From: Deltaproteobacteria bacterium | GTDB taxonomy: Bacteria; Myxococcota_C; UBA6777 | Reading direction: 5' to 3' | DNA length: 64,000 bases | Assembly (NCBI GenBank): GCA_006226375.1 | Contig: SBHC01000063.1 | Location: forward strand, 1-64,000 | Part shown: positions 8,545 to 18,289 of the stretch, piece by piece | How the letters are laid out: every line of letters starts with the position of its first letter | Numbering within the stretch: position 1 is the first letter of the stretch | Made by a program: the position numbers and the translations under genes | The notes under the pieces: model-generated | Seen by the model: only the letters and a program-made list of their open reading frames with translations | Databases searched by the model: none | Told to the model about the DNA's origin: nothing

Positions 8545-9414
8545 ATGAGTCAGAATGACAAGGTAGTGATAAGCTGTGCCCTGACAGGGGTACTCACCAA
8601 TCCCCAGAAATTCCCTGTACCTGTCACTCCAGAGGAGATGGCCCAAAGCGCCAAGGAAGCGTTTGATGCAGGCGCATCCGTGATGCACATCCACATCCGC
8701 AACCAGGAGCCAGGGTTGGGGCATTTGCCCAGTTGGGACCCCGATGTATGTGAAGAGATAACGGACGCGATCCGCGACGCCTGCCCCGGAGTGTTGATGA
8801 ATCTAACCACAGGCGTGGTCGGTGACGATCTCGGCGGACCCCTCGCTTGCCTGGAACGAACCAAGCCCGAGCTCGCCGCCCTCAACTCTGGCTCGCTTAA
8901 CTATCTTAAGGCACGCTCCAACGGGCAGTGGGCCTGGCCTCCCATGCTCTTTGACAACCCTGTCGAAAAAGTCGAGGGCTACCTCTCTGTTATGAGAGAG
9001 CACAACATTCTCCCCGAATGTGAGTGCTTCGACACAGGAATCGTCCGCAGCGTAGACCTGTTCCGCCAGGTAGGAATGCTGACTCCGCCCTACAATGTAT
9101 CATTCGTGATGGGTGTTGCGAGCGGCATGCCCACCCACCCAGGGCTGCTCCCCATTCTCATCGACGAAGTTCACGAAGACGCCAACTGGCAAGTCATTGC
9201 CATCGGGCGGCAGGAGGTTTGGGAGTTGCACCGCGAAGCCGCCAAGCTTGGAGGCAACCTCCGCACAGGCCTGGAAGACACCTTCTACCTCCCCAACGGC
9301 GAACGCGCTGAATCCAACGGCGTGCTCATTGAAGCCCTTGCTTCCATCGCTGAGGAAGCTGGACGCTCCATTGCCTCCCCAGACGAAGCTCGCGAGATCT
9401 TCGGCATCGCCTGA
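8545..9414 (+). CDS. Beta-keto acid cleavage enzyme (BKACE/DUF849; Kce-like)
   Basis: The protein is 289 aa, the usual family length. ATG 8545 has GGAGG 9 nt upstream. The BKACE TIM-barrel signature is clear: the Zn-binding HIHIR motif (His48, His50), SLNYL, and NLRTGLED (Arg240, Glu244), where the Glu is the third Zn ligand and the Arg contacts the keto acid. The family condenses a beta-keto acid with acetyl-CoA to give acetoacetate and a CoA ester; Kce does this with 3-keto-5-aminohexanoate in lysine fermentation. No lysine-fermentation genes are next to it, so the substrate is unknown. It is convergent with the aminopeptidase gene. Confidence 0.9.
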   Translation: MSQNDKVVISCALTGVLTNPQKFPVPVTPEEMAQSAKEAFDAGASVMHIHIRNQEPGLGHLPSWDPDVCEEITDAIRDACPGVLMNLTTGVVGDDLGGPLACLERTKPELAALNSGSLNYLKARSNGQWAWPPMLFDNPVEKVEGYLSVMREHNILPECECFDTGIVRSVDLFRQVGMLTPPYNVSFVMGVASGMPTHPGLLPILIDEVHEDANWQVIAIGRQEVWELHREAAKLGGNLRTGLEDTFYLPNGERAESNGVLIEALASIAEEAGRSIASPDEAREIFGIA

Positions 9415-9465
9415 GCTTGACCGACAAGCAGAGCGCTCCCACCCAGAAACAGGCGGTCCAGCCCC

Positions 9466-10833
9466 CTACCCTTTGATCTTCGCTTCCACTTCATCCACCG
9501 TTTTGGCAATGCCTGGCCCCAAGACCCGAGAACCACCCTCAGTGACCAGCACGTCATCCTCAATTCGTATGCCGCCAAACGAAAGATAGTCTTCGATCGC
9601 ATCGTAGTTGAGGAAGCTTTCGTGTTTGTTGGCCGCTCGCCACTGCTCCAACAACGCCGGAATGAAGTAAATCCCAGGCTCCACAGTGACGACATGCCCT
9701 TCAGCTAAGGGACGGGCCAACCGAAGGAAGTTCAAGCCAAACTGAGAGCTACGTGAGTCACCAGGTTCATACCCCACGACGTCGCCGAGATCTTCCATGT
9801 CATGCACATCACCACCCAGCATGTGTCCCACGCCGTGAGGGAAGAACAACGCGTGGGCGCCTTCGCGGACGGCCTCCTCAGCGTCACCCTTCATCAACCC
9901 CAGATCAATCAAGCCTGCAGCGATGGTTGTCGCTGCCACTCGGTGAACATCTCGATAAGGAACACCGGGACCGATTGCATCAATCGCATCAAGCTGAGAC
10001 TGCAGCACGATGTTGTACATGTCGCGCTGTCGAGAGGAATAGGTTCCATTCACAGGCCAGGAGCGGGTGATATCAGAAGCGTAACCGAGCGAAGTCTCTA
10101 CCCCCATATCCAAGAGCACCAAGCGCCCAGACTCCATCGCTCCATCGTAATCGTGCGTATGAAGGATTTCGCCGTGGTGCGTCAGGATAGGTGGGAAGGA
10201 GAAGTCCCAGAGGCGCGAGCGAATCTCGCCCGTCACATAGCCCAAAAGCTGAGCGTACGACCCTCCTGGCTTGGTTTGCGCCATCGCTGCGTGGAACAAG
10301 TGGGCTGTAAAGTCCAGCGCCGCCTCAATTTGCTCCACCTCTTCGTCCGACTTCACCAACCGCTGCTCCACGACAGCACGAACCAGCGCCGGAGACGCGC
10401 CCTCACGACACTCCGAAGGAGAGACAGACAACCCCTCACTCAGTCGCAACAACGAAGAGGCCTGAAATGGCGGTAGATACAGGACCTTCTCCAGCGACTG
10501 AAGCACAGAAGGCAGCGTCGAGAGGTCTTTCCACTGTGTCATCTCTGCTTGTTGAGCGCGCTCCTCCAGAGACGGCTGCGGTCCTTCCCAGACGATGGTG
10601 TCCATATCGACAGGATGACCGAACAAGACCTCCGTCCCGTCCGGATAGGACAGTGCGGCAAAGTCCGGAGCCTGAACCCCCACATAGTAGAGGAAGTGGG
10701 AATCTTGGCGAAACGGCATATAAGGATTGGCAGGATAGTTACGAGCCTGTAAAGTAGAGCCCAACCACAACACGACCCCGTCATCATCTCCCAAGAGGTG
10801 ATGCAACGTTTGACGTCGAGCACGAAACGACAT
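9466..10833 (-). CDS. pepP: Xaa-Pro aminopeptidase (peptidase M24B)
   Basis: The protein is 455 aa, typical of bacterial aminopeptidase P. The N-terminal domain (about 1-165) has the creatinase/AMP_N pattern NPYMPFRQDSHFLYYVG. The C-terminal pita-bread domain carries all five metal ligands: Asp242 (LLDMGVE), Asp254 (SDITR), His337 (HGVGH), Glu385 (VEPGIY) and Glu425 (GIRIEDD). It removes an N-terminal residue preceding proline from cytosolic peptides. No signal peptide is present. The start lies 43 bp from the divergent amidase-like gene, so promoters overlap. Prolidase is the alternative, but the AMP_N domain and length favour PepP. Confidence 0.9.
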   Translation of the reverse strand: MSFRARRQTLHHLLGDDDGVVLWLGSTLQARNYPANPYMPFRQDSHFLYYVGVQAPDFAALSYPDGTEVLFGHPVDMDTIVWEGPQPSLEERAQQAEMTQWKDLSTLPSVLQSLEKVLYLPPFQASSLLRLSEGLSVSPSECREGASPALVRAVVEQRLVKSDEEVEQIEAALDFTAHLFHAAMAQTKPGGSYAQLLGYVTGEIRSRLWDFSFPPILTHHGEILHTHDYDGAMESGRLVLLDMGVETSLGYASDITRSWPVNGTYSSRQRDMYNIVLQSQLDAIDAIGPGVPYRDVHRVAATTIAAGLIDLGLMKGDAEEAVREGAHALFFPHGVGHMLGGDVHDMEDLGDVVGYEPGDSRSSQFGLNFLRLARPLAEGHVVTVEPGIYFIPALLEQWRAANKHESFLNYDAIEDYLSFGGIRIEDDVLVTEGGSRVLGPGIAKTVDEVEAKIKG

Positions 10834-10876
10834 AACTCACTCCTTCACGACAAAGCCCAACAAGCACAACGAGTCG

Positions 10877-12313
10877 ATGTTGTGCCATGAAACCACGAGA
10901 GATGCAATGGTTTCGAGCCCTTCCTCCTTACAGTTAGACCCCACCACATCCGCCCACCTCCGCTTCGACCACCCAGCCGTTCAAGACGCCGTTGCGCAAG
11001 CCGAATCATGTCGCAGAAAAGAGTTTTCCCCTCACGCTCTCCTCGAAGCTTGCATCGATCGTATCGAACAGACCGACTTGTTTGTTCAAGCTGTTGCAGA
11101 ACGTCGTTACAACGTGGTGTTGGACGAGATCCAACAAGGGACCCTTCCTATCGCTCCCTCAACGTCAGCCCTTTGGGGAGTCCCCTTTCCCATCGCAGAG
11201 GCATGGCTTCCTCCTGGATTTCCCTTTGCCACAGCAAGCACCCAAGACATCCTTGCCCTCTTCCCACCCAACCACCCCATTCGCATGCTGTGTAAGGCCG
11301 GCGCAATTCCACTGGTGAGCACACGTACGTCTACTCACCCAACGTCTCTTGCGAGACGTTGGGCCACTGCCCATGACGTCGCCCACCCCAACCACCCGAA
11401 CCGATGGGCCGGCGCAGGATACAGCGGAGACGCAGCCCTGATTGGGGCTGGCGCGCTCACCTTCTCCGTTGGAGTGGAGACCTCCGCAGAGGTTCGTTAT
11501 CCCGCCCACCAGTGCGGTATCTTCGGACACAACCTGAGCGTGGATGCTCCCAGCGCTTCACAGCGAGACACATTAGCTTCTCCGCGAATCAGCCTGCTCA
11601 CTCGGAGCGCCCGTGACCTGAAAGCTCTCTCCTCACTGCTGTTTAAGAAAGAACAACAGGCCAAGGAGGCTCGGCCTGTTGCATGGAAGGATGTAACCGT
11701 CTGGTTGTGTGAAGACTTTGGGATACCTGGATGGCCAACTTCAACGGACCATCGTCAAAAGCTACGACAAGTAGGCCGGATGCTTTCTGGGTATGGGGCA
11801 TACGTTCACAAGTGGGACACCCGTCGCTTGCGCTCCGCGCTCTCACTTTCGGCGCACCTGCTCTCAAACAACGACGAGGACTCAACCCACAGCTTCACAC
11901 AAGACCACTTCTTGTGGCACTGCCTCCCGAACCGCAGCCAACGCTGGCTTCGCCGCTTGATGGCTCCACTCGCCTCACCTCATACCAGCACAAAACGGGA
12001 CCTTCGACTGCTGCAAAAGGAATTGGGCCTGTGCTTGGAAGGGACCTCCCTTCTCGTGGCTCCGACCTTCCCGGACACTGCCGTCCTGAAAAAAAACTGG
12101 CTTGTTCCCCCCAACCCCTGGCTTTTTGCAGGCCTGTTTCGTTTGTTAGGTTGGGATTGTACGACTCTCCCTGTTGGAGTTCAAAGTGATGGATTGCCAT
12201 TGGGTCTCCAGTTGGTATCTTCCCCTCAACAAGAGGAACTTCGCCTCCAAGCCGTGGAACGTCTAGCCCAAGACATGGGTGGATGGCGACCTCCCTCCCT
12301 GCTCGACTTGTAG
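10877..12313 (+). CDS. Amidase-signature family protein lacking the catalytic triad (pseudoenzyme)
   Basis: The protein is up to 478 aa. The amidase-signature fold is recognisable from the N-terminal helix layout, LWGVPF (residues 99-104), the long segment ending EVRYPAHQCGIFGH, and the C-terminal LPVGVQSDGLPLGLQLV. Every catalytic position is changed: the Lys of GVPxxxK is Ala107, the cis-Ser of GGSSGG is Tyr182 (AGAGYSG), and the nucleophile Ser of GGSIR is Glu205 (SAEVR). Hydrolysis by the classical Ser-cisSer-Lys mechanism is therefore not expected. A structural or binding role is inference. Start is uncertain: ATG 10877 or ATG 10907, neither with a strong ribosome site. It is divergent from pepP. 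Confidence 0.75.
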   Translation: MLCHETTRDAMVSSPSSLQLDPTTSAHLRFDHPAVQDAVAQAESCRRKEFSPHALLEACIDRIEQTDLFVQAVAERRYNVVLDEIQQGTLPIAPSTSALWGVPFPIAEAWLPPGFPFATASTQDILALFPPNHPIRMLCKAGAIPLVSTRTSTHPTSLARRWATAHDVAHPNHPNRWAGAGYSGDAALIGAGALTFSVGVETSAEVRYPAHQCGIFGHNLSVDAPSASQRDTLASPRISLLTRSARDLKALSSLLFKKEQQAKEARPVAWKDVTVWLCEDFGIPGWPTSTDHRQKLRQVGRMLSGYGAYVHKWDTRRLRSALSLSAHLLSNNDEDSTHSFTQDHFLWHCLPNRSQRWLRRLMAPLASPHTSTKRDLRLLQKELGLCLEGTSLLVAPTFPDTAVLKKNWLVPPNPWLFAGLFRLLGWDCTTLPVGVQSDGLPLGLQLVSSPQQEELRLQAVERLAQDMGGWRPPSLLDL

Positions 12314-12559
12314 GGTGTAGTGACAGACATTCAACAGCCCTATGGATTTCTTTTGACGCACTCATTCTGGTCTTGTGAGACTGGATTCTGTGTGCTAGTG
12401 TTTTTTTAGTGCCTTGAGAAAACAAATGATCGTTACCGCCCGATGTTTCGACCCTTTTTGGCGAACATTATTCACACTGATTCACCCTGTGTTGAAGCAA
12501 CTTTCGGTTCAACTCTGTTGGAGAAAAAAGTGCCACATATCTCGTGAAGGACTAGAACC

Positions 12560-14869
12560 ATGCCAGCCATTCAACTCCGCGACGCATCCCTTCAGCAACT
12601 AGCCCAACGCATGTTGGAGGCAGACGGAAATCTCAGCAGCCAAGACATCACAACCTTGGTTGACGCGGTGTATCAGAATGATGGCAGACTCAGCAAAACC
12701 GAACGAGAATCCCTCGAAGAACTCCTCCTGCACTACACAGACACACTGGAATCTCCTGAAGCCAAAGAGAAGCTCGACTTCTTCACACAGATGAGCAACT
12801 CCTCGCTGCGTGACGCTGCCCATCGCTTTGCCAGCGACGGCACAATCTCCACGCCAGAAGCACGGGAGTTGGAGAGCATTGCCCTTCGTGACGGCCGCAT
12901 CTCCAAGAGAGAAAAAGTCACCCTGAAGGCACTGCTGGGCTTCTACGCTCCGCAGATGGAACCAGGCGCTCATCAACTGGTGAGTGATCTTGCAACGGCC
13001 GGCGCTCCTACAACTCCCACATCGCCAAGCGCCCCTTCCCCTGTCACTCCTGCCCCAGCGACCAACCTGGAAGCACTCAACCTTGGCGCTGCCGAGGGAC
13101 GTAAAGGTCAGATACTTCTGAGTCCAGAGGGAGTGTTTACTCTGGAGCAGCCCTCTCATGTTGGGGGAAGCATCACAGACCAAGCATCTGAAGCCATCTA
13201 CCAGGCTGCTGAAAAGATCAGCCAGCTTCCTGATGGTCAAAACCTGTTCGCCGAGGTGCCAAAGCCACAAAAGATGAAGGCACTGGAGAGTCTACAAGAC
13301 AACATTGATCGTGCGATGGAAGATCCCGATCCGTCCAACACAGCGAACCTTCGGGCACGCTCTGGAGCCGCAACAACGGTGCTGGAGTTGGCTCGTTCGG
13401 CAAGTGGCCCTGACGAAGCGAACCTTCGTGAGCAAGCTATCGATGAACTCCTGGCCATCATGGAGTTTGAGCCTGTCCGAGGACTTCGACGCTCCGTCCT
13501 CAACAACCTTGAAGCCAACAAAGACCTGTGCTCCCCCGAGCAGATCTCCCGAATCGACGAGCTGAAAGCGTCCATTGTCCCACAGCGCCCTCCCTACGAG
13601 GCCTGGTTCCAGAACGGTAACAACACCCTGGAAGTCAAGCAGTACCTGCACGGAGAGTTCTACGACGAGACCATCGACGAATACAAAGCCCAAGGATTTT
13701 CGCAAGAGCCAGGCTCGTCCAACGTATGGGTTCGCACCTACGACGACCCCTCTGGGAACAATGACCCCATGACGGTTCGGATCACTGTGGAAAAGAAGAA
13801 CGCCCCGGTCTTTACGGAGATGGACGATGACGACAAGCACGTCATCTTCTACTCCGGGCACTCGAACCTCGGAGGCCACACCAAGGACGCCCTCGCCTGG
13901 TCAGAAGACACGGAATCCACCGGCGACAAGCTGATAGTGATGTCGCTGTGTCGGGGCAACCAGATGGCTGCGGCCGTCTCCAACCGCTTCCCTCAAGACC
14001 ACCAGATCACCACCAACGACTCCGTGACCTCACGAGACGAGTTTGAGATGGTCTTTCCCATGTTTGAAATCATGGCGCGTCGTGGGAGCTACGAAGAGAT
14101 GAACGAGGCAGCCACTTACCATAGCTGGAGCGACCCACAGCGTGCAGGCTACATCTTCCCCCACGACACGGGGCAATACAACCGAATCTCTGACGAAGAT
14201 CAGGACGGAGTAGCCGATGCTTGGGGCGAACGCGCCGATCGACTGTTCAATGTAGGCTTGCAATCCCCAACAGGGACACAAACGGATCTCAAAGCCCGAG
14301 AGGTTGGGCACGCGGCAACAGAACTGGACGGCACCAAGCTGATCAGCGGCATCGAGTTTGCCAACACCATCCTCCACTACCACATGGAGAATTGGGACCG
14401 AGACTCTTCGTTCCGTTCGCAAGATGATGGCAACCTCATCCCTGCTGGCTGGTTTGACAGCGACACCGACGAGCCTGTTCGTATCTTGGAAGAAAAGCAC
14501 GACGGAGGCACCTTCTATCGTGTGCAGGTCAACAGCAAGTATGCAGATCAAACGGAGGAAGCCCTCGGCGCTCTGGTTGGCTTTGAGATCGCCCAGCACC
14601 TGGAAGGCCAATACGGTGGAGAAGTCGATCGCACCGACATGATGCGCAACTTCTACCTCGCCAACGAGTACCTCTACTTTATGGGCGGCAACGACTACTC
14701 TTCCAACAACATCTCCAAGAACTTGGCCTCACGCTATGATTTCCCCGACGGCCTGGACTTCCGCGCGCACCGAAGCGCACACCGCTCCTCCAGCGACCAC
14801 GATATCGCAGACAAGGACCGAATTGGTAAGCTCCTTGACCGCTTCCAAAGCTGGATCAACGGCGGCTGA
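12560..14869 (+). CDS. Large cytosolic protein with DG-loop repeats and caspase-like (clan CD) His/Cys motif
   Basis: The protein is 769 aa, ATG preceded by GAAGGA, with no signal peptide. Residues 1-145 hold four DG-x-[LI]-S loops (around 22, 41, 93, 111), each followed by a helix, reminiscent of EF-hand or TerB-type modules. A Pro/Thr/Ser/Ala linker (145-170) follows. The central region has HVIFYSGHSNLGGH (His434) and, 30 residues on, LIVMSLCRGNQ (Cys464): strand-H...strand-C spacing as in caspase/gingipain/CHAT-like clan CD proteases. A DEDQDGVAD calcium-binding-like loop lies near 545-553. No exact family is recognised. Similar DG modules occur in the 35-40 kb cluster. A protease or effector role is inference. 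The C terminus abuts a convergent P460-like gene. Confidence 0.7.
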   Translation: MPAIQLRDASLQQLAQRMLEADGNLSSQDITTLVDAVYQNDGRLSKTERESLEELLLHYTDTLESPEAKEKLDFFTQMSNSSLRDAAHRFASDGTISTPEARELESIALRDGRISKREKVTLKALLGFYAPQMEPGAHQLVSDLATAGAPTTPTSPSAPSPVTPAPATNLEALNLGAAEGRKGQILLSPEGVFTLEQPSHVGGSITDQASEAIYQAAEKISQLPDGQNLFAEVPKPQKMKALESLQDNIDRAMEDPDPSNTANLRARSGAATTVLELARSASGPDEANLREQAIDELLAIMEFEPVRGLRRSVLNNLEANKDLCSPEQISRIDELKASIVPQRPPYEAWFQNGNNTLEVKQYLHGEFYDETIDEYKAQGFSQEPGSSNVWVRTYDDPSGNNDPMTVRITVEKKNAPVFTEMDDDDKHVIFYSGHSNLGGHTKDALAWSEDTESTGDKLIVMSLCRGNQMAAAVSNRFPQDHQITTNDSVTSRDEFEMVFPMFEIMARRGSYEEMNEAATYHSWSDPQRAGYIFPHDTGQYNRISDEDQDGVADAWGERADRLFNVGLQSPTGTQTDLKAREVGHAATELDGTKLISGIEFANTILHYHMENWDRDSSFRSQDDGNLIPAGWFDSDTDEPVRILEEKHDGGTFYRVQVNSKYADQTEEALGALVGFEIAQHLEGQYGGEVDRTDMMRNFYLANEYLYFMGGNDYSSNNISKNLASRYDFPDGLDFRAHRSAHRSSSDHDIADKDRIGKLLDRFQSWINGG

Positions 14870-14920
14870 TTGAGCATCGACTTGGAAGAAGAGAGTTGGA
14901 TTCAGGGATCCAGGATTGGA

Positions 14921-15553
14921 TTACTGCAGAGGGAATTTGGTGAGGAAGTAGTCTTTGCCGGGTTGATGACAACCTGTGCAGAGCGCCACGCCGTTTCCAT
15001 CTGCGATGAACTGGTCACCTCGTGCAGACGAAAAGACCTCAAACCAATACCACCCTTTTCCGCTCAGGCTGGCGTCTTCGGTTTTAACCATGACAGCCCA
15101 TCCGGCCTTGGTTTGGAGATCGGGCTCGTAGAGCTCCTTGATCGCGATGGAGCCTTTGGGGTGGCTTGTGTTGTTGGCCTCCAACGATGCCAGCAAGATA
15201 TCGTTGATAAACACCAAAGAACCCGACTTGTGGGGACCTTGGGTTTGGTGTGGAGCCGACTCACGACGCCAGGATAGATAGCTACCTTTCTTAAGGTATT
15301 CCAGCAACGCCGTCGCAGACGTAGGCACCTCGATGCCTCCATTGTCGGGGACAATATCCGTGGTTGTGTTGGTTCCGCTGTCGGCCACAGGTTCACTCCC
15401 AGAGGAAGACTCAGTAGCCGACTCCCCAGTGGAAGATTCTCCCGATGTGGTGGGTTCAGGGCCCGATCCTTCGGGGGGAACATACAAGCGGCAAGCGATA
15501 GGAGAAGACAGCCAAAGTCCCACCAGCACCACTGCAATCAACCAACGTAACAT
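14921..15553 (-). CDS. Cytochrome P460-like c-heme lipoprotein
   Basis: The protein is 210 aa. The N terminus is a lipoprotein signal with lipobox PIAC (Cys21), then a Ser/Thr/Glu/Gly linker to about residue 75. The C-terminal domain contains GSYLSWRR-x-PH, a KGSIAIKELYE strand, GWAVMVK, KGWYWFEVF and a single heme-binding CTGCH with downstream GKDYFLT, the order seen in cytochrome P460 and related domains. P460 enzymes oxidise hydroxylamine or act as NO-detoxifying hemes, with a Lys-heme crosslink that cannot be confirmed by eye. Location is probably the periplasmic face of the outer membrane. It starts 12 bp after the ceramidase-like gene, so both are likely one operon. Confidence 0.75.
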   Translation of the reverse strand: MLRWLIAVVLVGLWLSSPIACRLYVPPEGSGPEPTTSGESSTGESATESSSGSEPVADSGTNTTTDIVPDNGGIEVPTSATALLEYLKKGSYLSWRRESAPHQTQGPHKSGSLVFINDILLASLEANNTSHPKGSIAIKELYEPDLQTKAGWAVMVKTEDASLSGKGWYWFEVFSSARGDQFIADGNGVALCTGCHQPGKDYFLTKFPLQ

Positions 15554-15565
15554 TCCGATCTCCGA

Positions 15566-18289
15566 TTACTTTACGGTCATTTTCTTCGTCCAGGAGCCTG
15601 TGTTCCCAAACGAATCTTTGATCGTGATAGTAACATCGTACTCGCCAGCCGCAAGTTTGGAGTCAGTCTTGAGCTTGAAGCCCGAAGCAAGAGCGTCGTA
15701 GGTCTTCTTGGTTTCAGCGCCGTCATCCTTCCGGTTCTCCACAACCTCTTGCTTTACAACTTTGCGCTGGTTGAGTTCCGTCGCAGTGACCTTCGCGACT
15801 TCGTTGCCGCCTTGTGAGAAGGTGATGGTAAGCTCCACCTTGTCATTTTCGCGCAAGGGAGGTCCAACTCGCCAAGTCACCAACGGAGAGCGCAAACGGA
15901 ATCCAGAGGGTTCGAGACGGAAGGCCGACTTTCCATCGTCATTGGTCGCCGACGGATACGAGATCCAACCTTCCACGTTTTCGCCGTCAAAGGTCACGTT
16001 CCAGACGCGGAGTTGATCCGAAGGAACGATTTCAAACGCGTCGGTTTCGACCTTGTAGGCGACTCTCTTGCTTCCATCCCACTGCGTTCCATCCACGCGG
16101 AATCGATAGGTACCCGTCGGGAAGTTCTCCAACTCCTCAAAATAGAACGTGTACATGAAGTCTTCTTTGACAGCCTTGAAGGTCATGATCATCCGGAAGC
16201 CGGAGTCGTCGTAAGGGCGAACACCGTTCAACATCACGTCCTTGAACGAGCCGTCTTGCTGCTTCATTTGCAAGGTGGCGCGGGGATTGTCGGTTCCGTT
16301 GAAGCCACCGTAGATGGTGAAGGTCAGGCGCTTGTCCATGCGCTTGTATTCCTTCGGTGGCTGCGTCATGACAGTCCCAGCCTTTGGACTTTTCAGCCGA
16401 GGAATCTCGATCTTCTTAAGGTCAATGCCATAGAAGTCTTGGGGCAAGATTCCCGTATCGTTCTTTTCCTTCTCTGGTGTGGTCAACTGCAACGCGAGGG
16501 CCTTGGCCTCTTTGACGAGGTACGAACCAAACTTGGGCCCCCACACATTCATTGACGCTTCGTAGCCTCCCTTGTACCAATCGTCTTCCGTCAGAATGTA
16601 CAAGTGGTGGTCTTGTGCATAACCCATCACAACGTGGTCTTTGATCTTGCTTCCGCTCTCTTGTTTCACAGCATCGACAAAGCGAGAAGCCAGAATAGAG
16701 GTGACTTCACCAGGGAACGAAGAGATGTGGAGGTCACCAATTCGCATCGCTGTCAGTCGGGTTTTGGAGAACTGAGCGATGGGCGCTCCATTCAGATCAA
16801 AGACAGAAAACGCACAGCCTAACTTACCGTCTTTGTGTACCTCAGGCGTGTCGTGGCGATACTCTTTTCCGACGCACTGGAAAGCCCCGTATCGGTGATC
16901 TTGTTGTTCGTCCAAAATTACGCGATAAAACTCACCAGGTTTGTATCCGATCGAATTTCGAGACACGGGAATTCGCTTGTTGGCCACATCCAAGGTCAGA
17001 TCCGTTTTGGTCTGAATTTTCTCAAACAAAGGAACAATCGTTTGGGAAGCGAGATGTCCAATCATCTGCATTTGGAGGGTGCCCTTGTGGCCCATTCGAT
17101 CTCCACGAGGAGATACATCACCGGCACTCCCTTGCATAAAGAAGACATCAACGCGGGTCTTAAATTTGGCCTCCAAACGATCTTCCAAACCAAACTCAAG
17201 CCCACCCGGAGCATCGTTGGTCAACATTGTATTTTCTGAAATGGTTCCGTGCATGGGAAACGTGACAAGTGCTGCGATGGGTGTCCCATCAGCTTTGTCC
17301 ACCCGCATCACAAGAAGATTGGGGTTTTTGTTGTTGGCAGATTGGTTACGTCGGTCCGAGAAGATCAGGTTTTCTTTATCGAAGTCGGGAACCAAGGTGT
17401 AACCCACCCTGCCTTCAGCCAGATTGTTGTTCGCCAAAACAATGGCTTTTGCAAACGATTCAGCCAATCGGTCAAACACTTCCTCCAGAAAGTCTCCCCC
17501 ACCAAAGGCACCAAAACCAAGATCGGACAAAAGGTTCCAAAAACGAGCGGGAGCGGAGTGGCTGTGGTGTGAAACCATAAGCGTTTTGCTGATCAAGTCG
17601 ATACCTGTCTCTTTCACAATACGCTGGCTGATCTGGGTTAGCATATAATCTGTGGTGAAGATCAATGGGCTGCGCAACAGGACAACCCGCTCCATGCCAT
17701 CATCGAGCATGAGAGCTTTAATCGTAAAACGATCGTAAGCTCCTTCCGAGCCTCCCAAGGATTTGGCATATCCACCGCGGGGACCGGGGCGAAAACCAAA
17801 TCCCCCCATCGAGACACCGAGTGGGAAATCCATATCCACCACACCGACACCGACTTTGATCGGTTGGGTTTGGGTGCTACCTTCATTGGGTAGCTTGCCT
17901 TTTACCCAATTGGGCTTGTGACATTGACCGTCGGAACAGACATGCCCGCTGGGACAATCGGTGTCGATCTCACAACGTGGAACACAACGCTCCCCAGTTT
18001 CGTCTTCAAAACAATATTCGTCTTTCTTGCAGTCTCCATGACCGATGCATTCGAATGCCTTAACACACTTGCCGTCGCGGCAAGCTTGCCCAGGACAATC
18101 ACGTGCAGACACACACGTTTTGTTGGGAGGAGCATCCGCGATACCACCCCCAGCGTCTCCAGCATCTGTGGTGGCAGGAACTTCCCCTGTCACTTCCCCT
18201 GTGGGCTCATTGCTGAGCTGTGGGCTACAAGCCCAACTCCACGAAAAAACAAACACCAACAACACAACATACTTTGCGATACGACCCAT
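15566..18289 (-). CDS. Neutral/alkaline ceramidase-like lipoprotein
   Basis: The protein is 907 aa. ATG 18289 has GAGGGA upstream and gives a lipoprotein signal with lipobox SWAC (Cys21); the frame to 18418 has no such leader. Residues about 55-120 are a Cys-rich DCxxGxxCxxGxC repeat region. The neutral ceramidase domain follows: VSHHSHSAPA and FPMHG supply Zn-binding His, QGSAGDVSP contains the expected active-site Ser, and FPGEVTS and GYAQDHHLYI match the Glu and Tyr ligand regions. The family hydrolyses ceramide to sphingosine and fatty acid. The C-terminal third is Ig-like. The substrate in this host is unknown; attack on eukaryotic or bacterial sphingolipids is inference. Confidence 0.85.
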   Translation of the reverse strand: MGRIAKYVVLLVFVFSWSWACSPQLSNEPTGEVTGEVPATTDAGDAGGGIADAPPNKTCVSARDCPGQACRDGKCVKAFECIGHGDCKKDEYCFEDETGERCVPRCEIDTDCPSGHVCSDGQCHKPNWVKGKLPNEGSTQTQPIKVGVGVVDMDFPLGVSMGGFGFRPGPRGGYAKSLGGSEGAYDRFTIKALMLDDGMERVVLLRSPLIFTTDYMLTQISQRIVKETGIDLISKTLMVSHHSHSAPARFWNLLSDLGFGAFGGGDFLEEVFDRLAESFAKAIVLANNNLAEGRVGYTLVPDFDKENLIFSDRRNQSANNKNPNLLVMRVDKADGTPIAALVTFPMHGTISENTMLTNDAPGGLEFGLEDRLEAKFKTRVDVFFMQGSAGDVSPRGDRMGHKGTLQMQMIGHLASQTIVPLFEKIQTKTDLTLDVANKRIPVSRNSIGYKPGEFYRVILDEQQDHRYGAFQCVGKEYRHDTPEVHKDGKLGCAFSVFDLNGAPIAQFSKTRLTAMRIGDLHISSFPGEVTSILASRFVDAVKQESGSKIKDHVVMGYAQDHHLYILTEDDWYKGGYEASMNVWGPKFGSYLVKEAKALALQLTTPEKEKNDTGILPQDFYGIDLKKIEIPRLKSPKAGTVMTQPPKEYKRMDKRLTFTIYGGFNGTDNPRATLQMKQQDGSFKDVMLNGVRPYDDSGFRMIMTFKAVKEDFMYTFYFEELENFPTGTYRFRVDGTQWDGSKRVAYKVETDAFEIVPSDQLRVWNVTFDGENVEGWISYPSATNDDGKSAFRLEPSGFRLRSPLVTWRVGPPLRENDKVELTITFSQGGNEVAKVTATELNQRKVVKQEVVENRKDDGAETKKTYDALASGFKLKTDSKLAAGEYDVTITIKDSFGNTGSWTKKMTVK

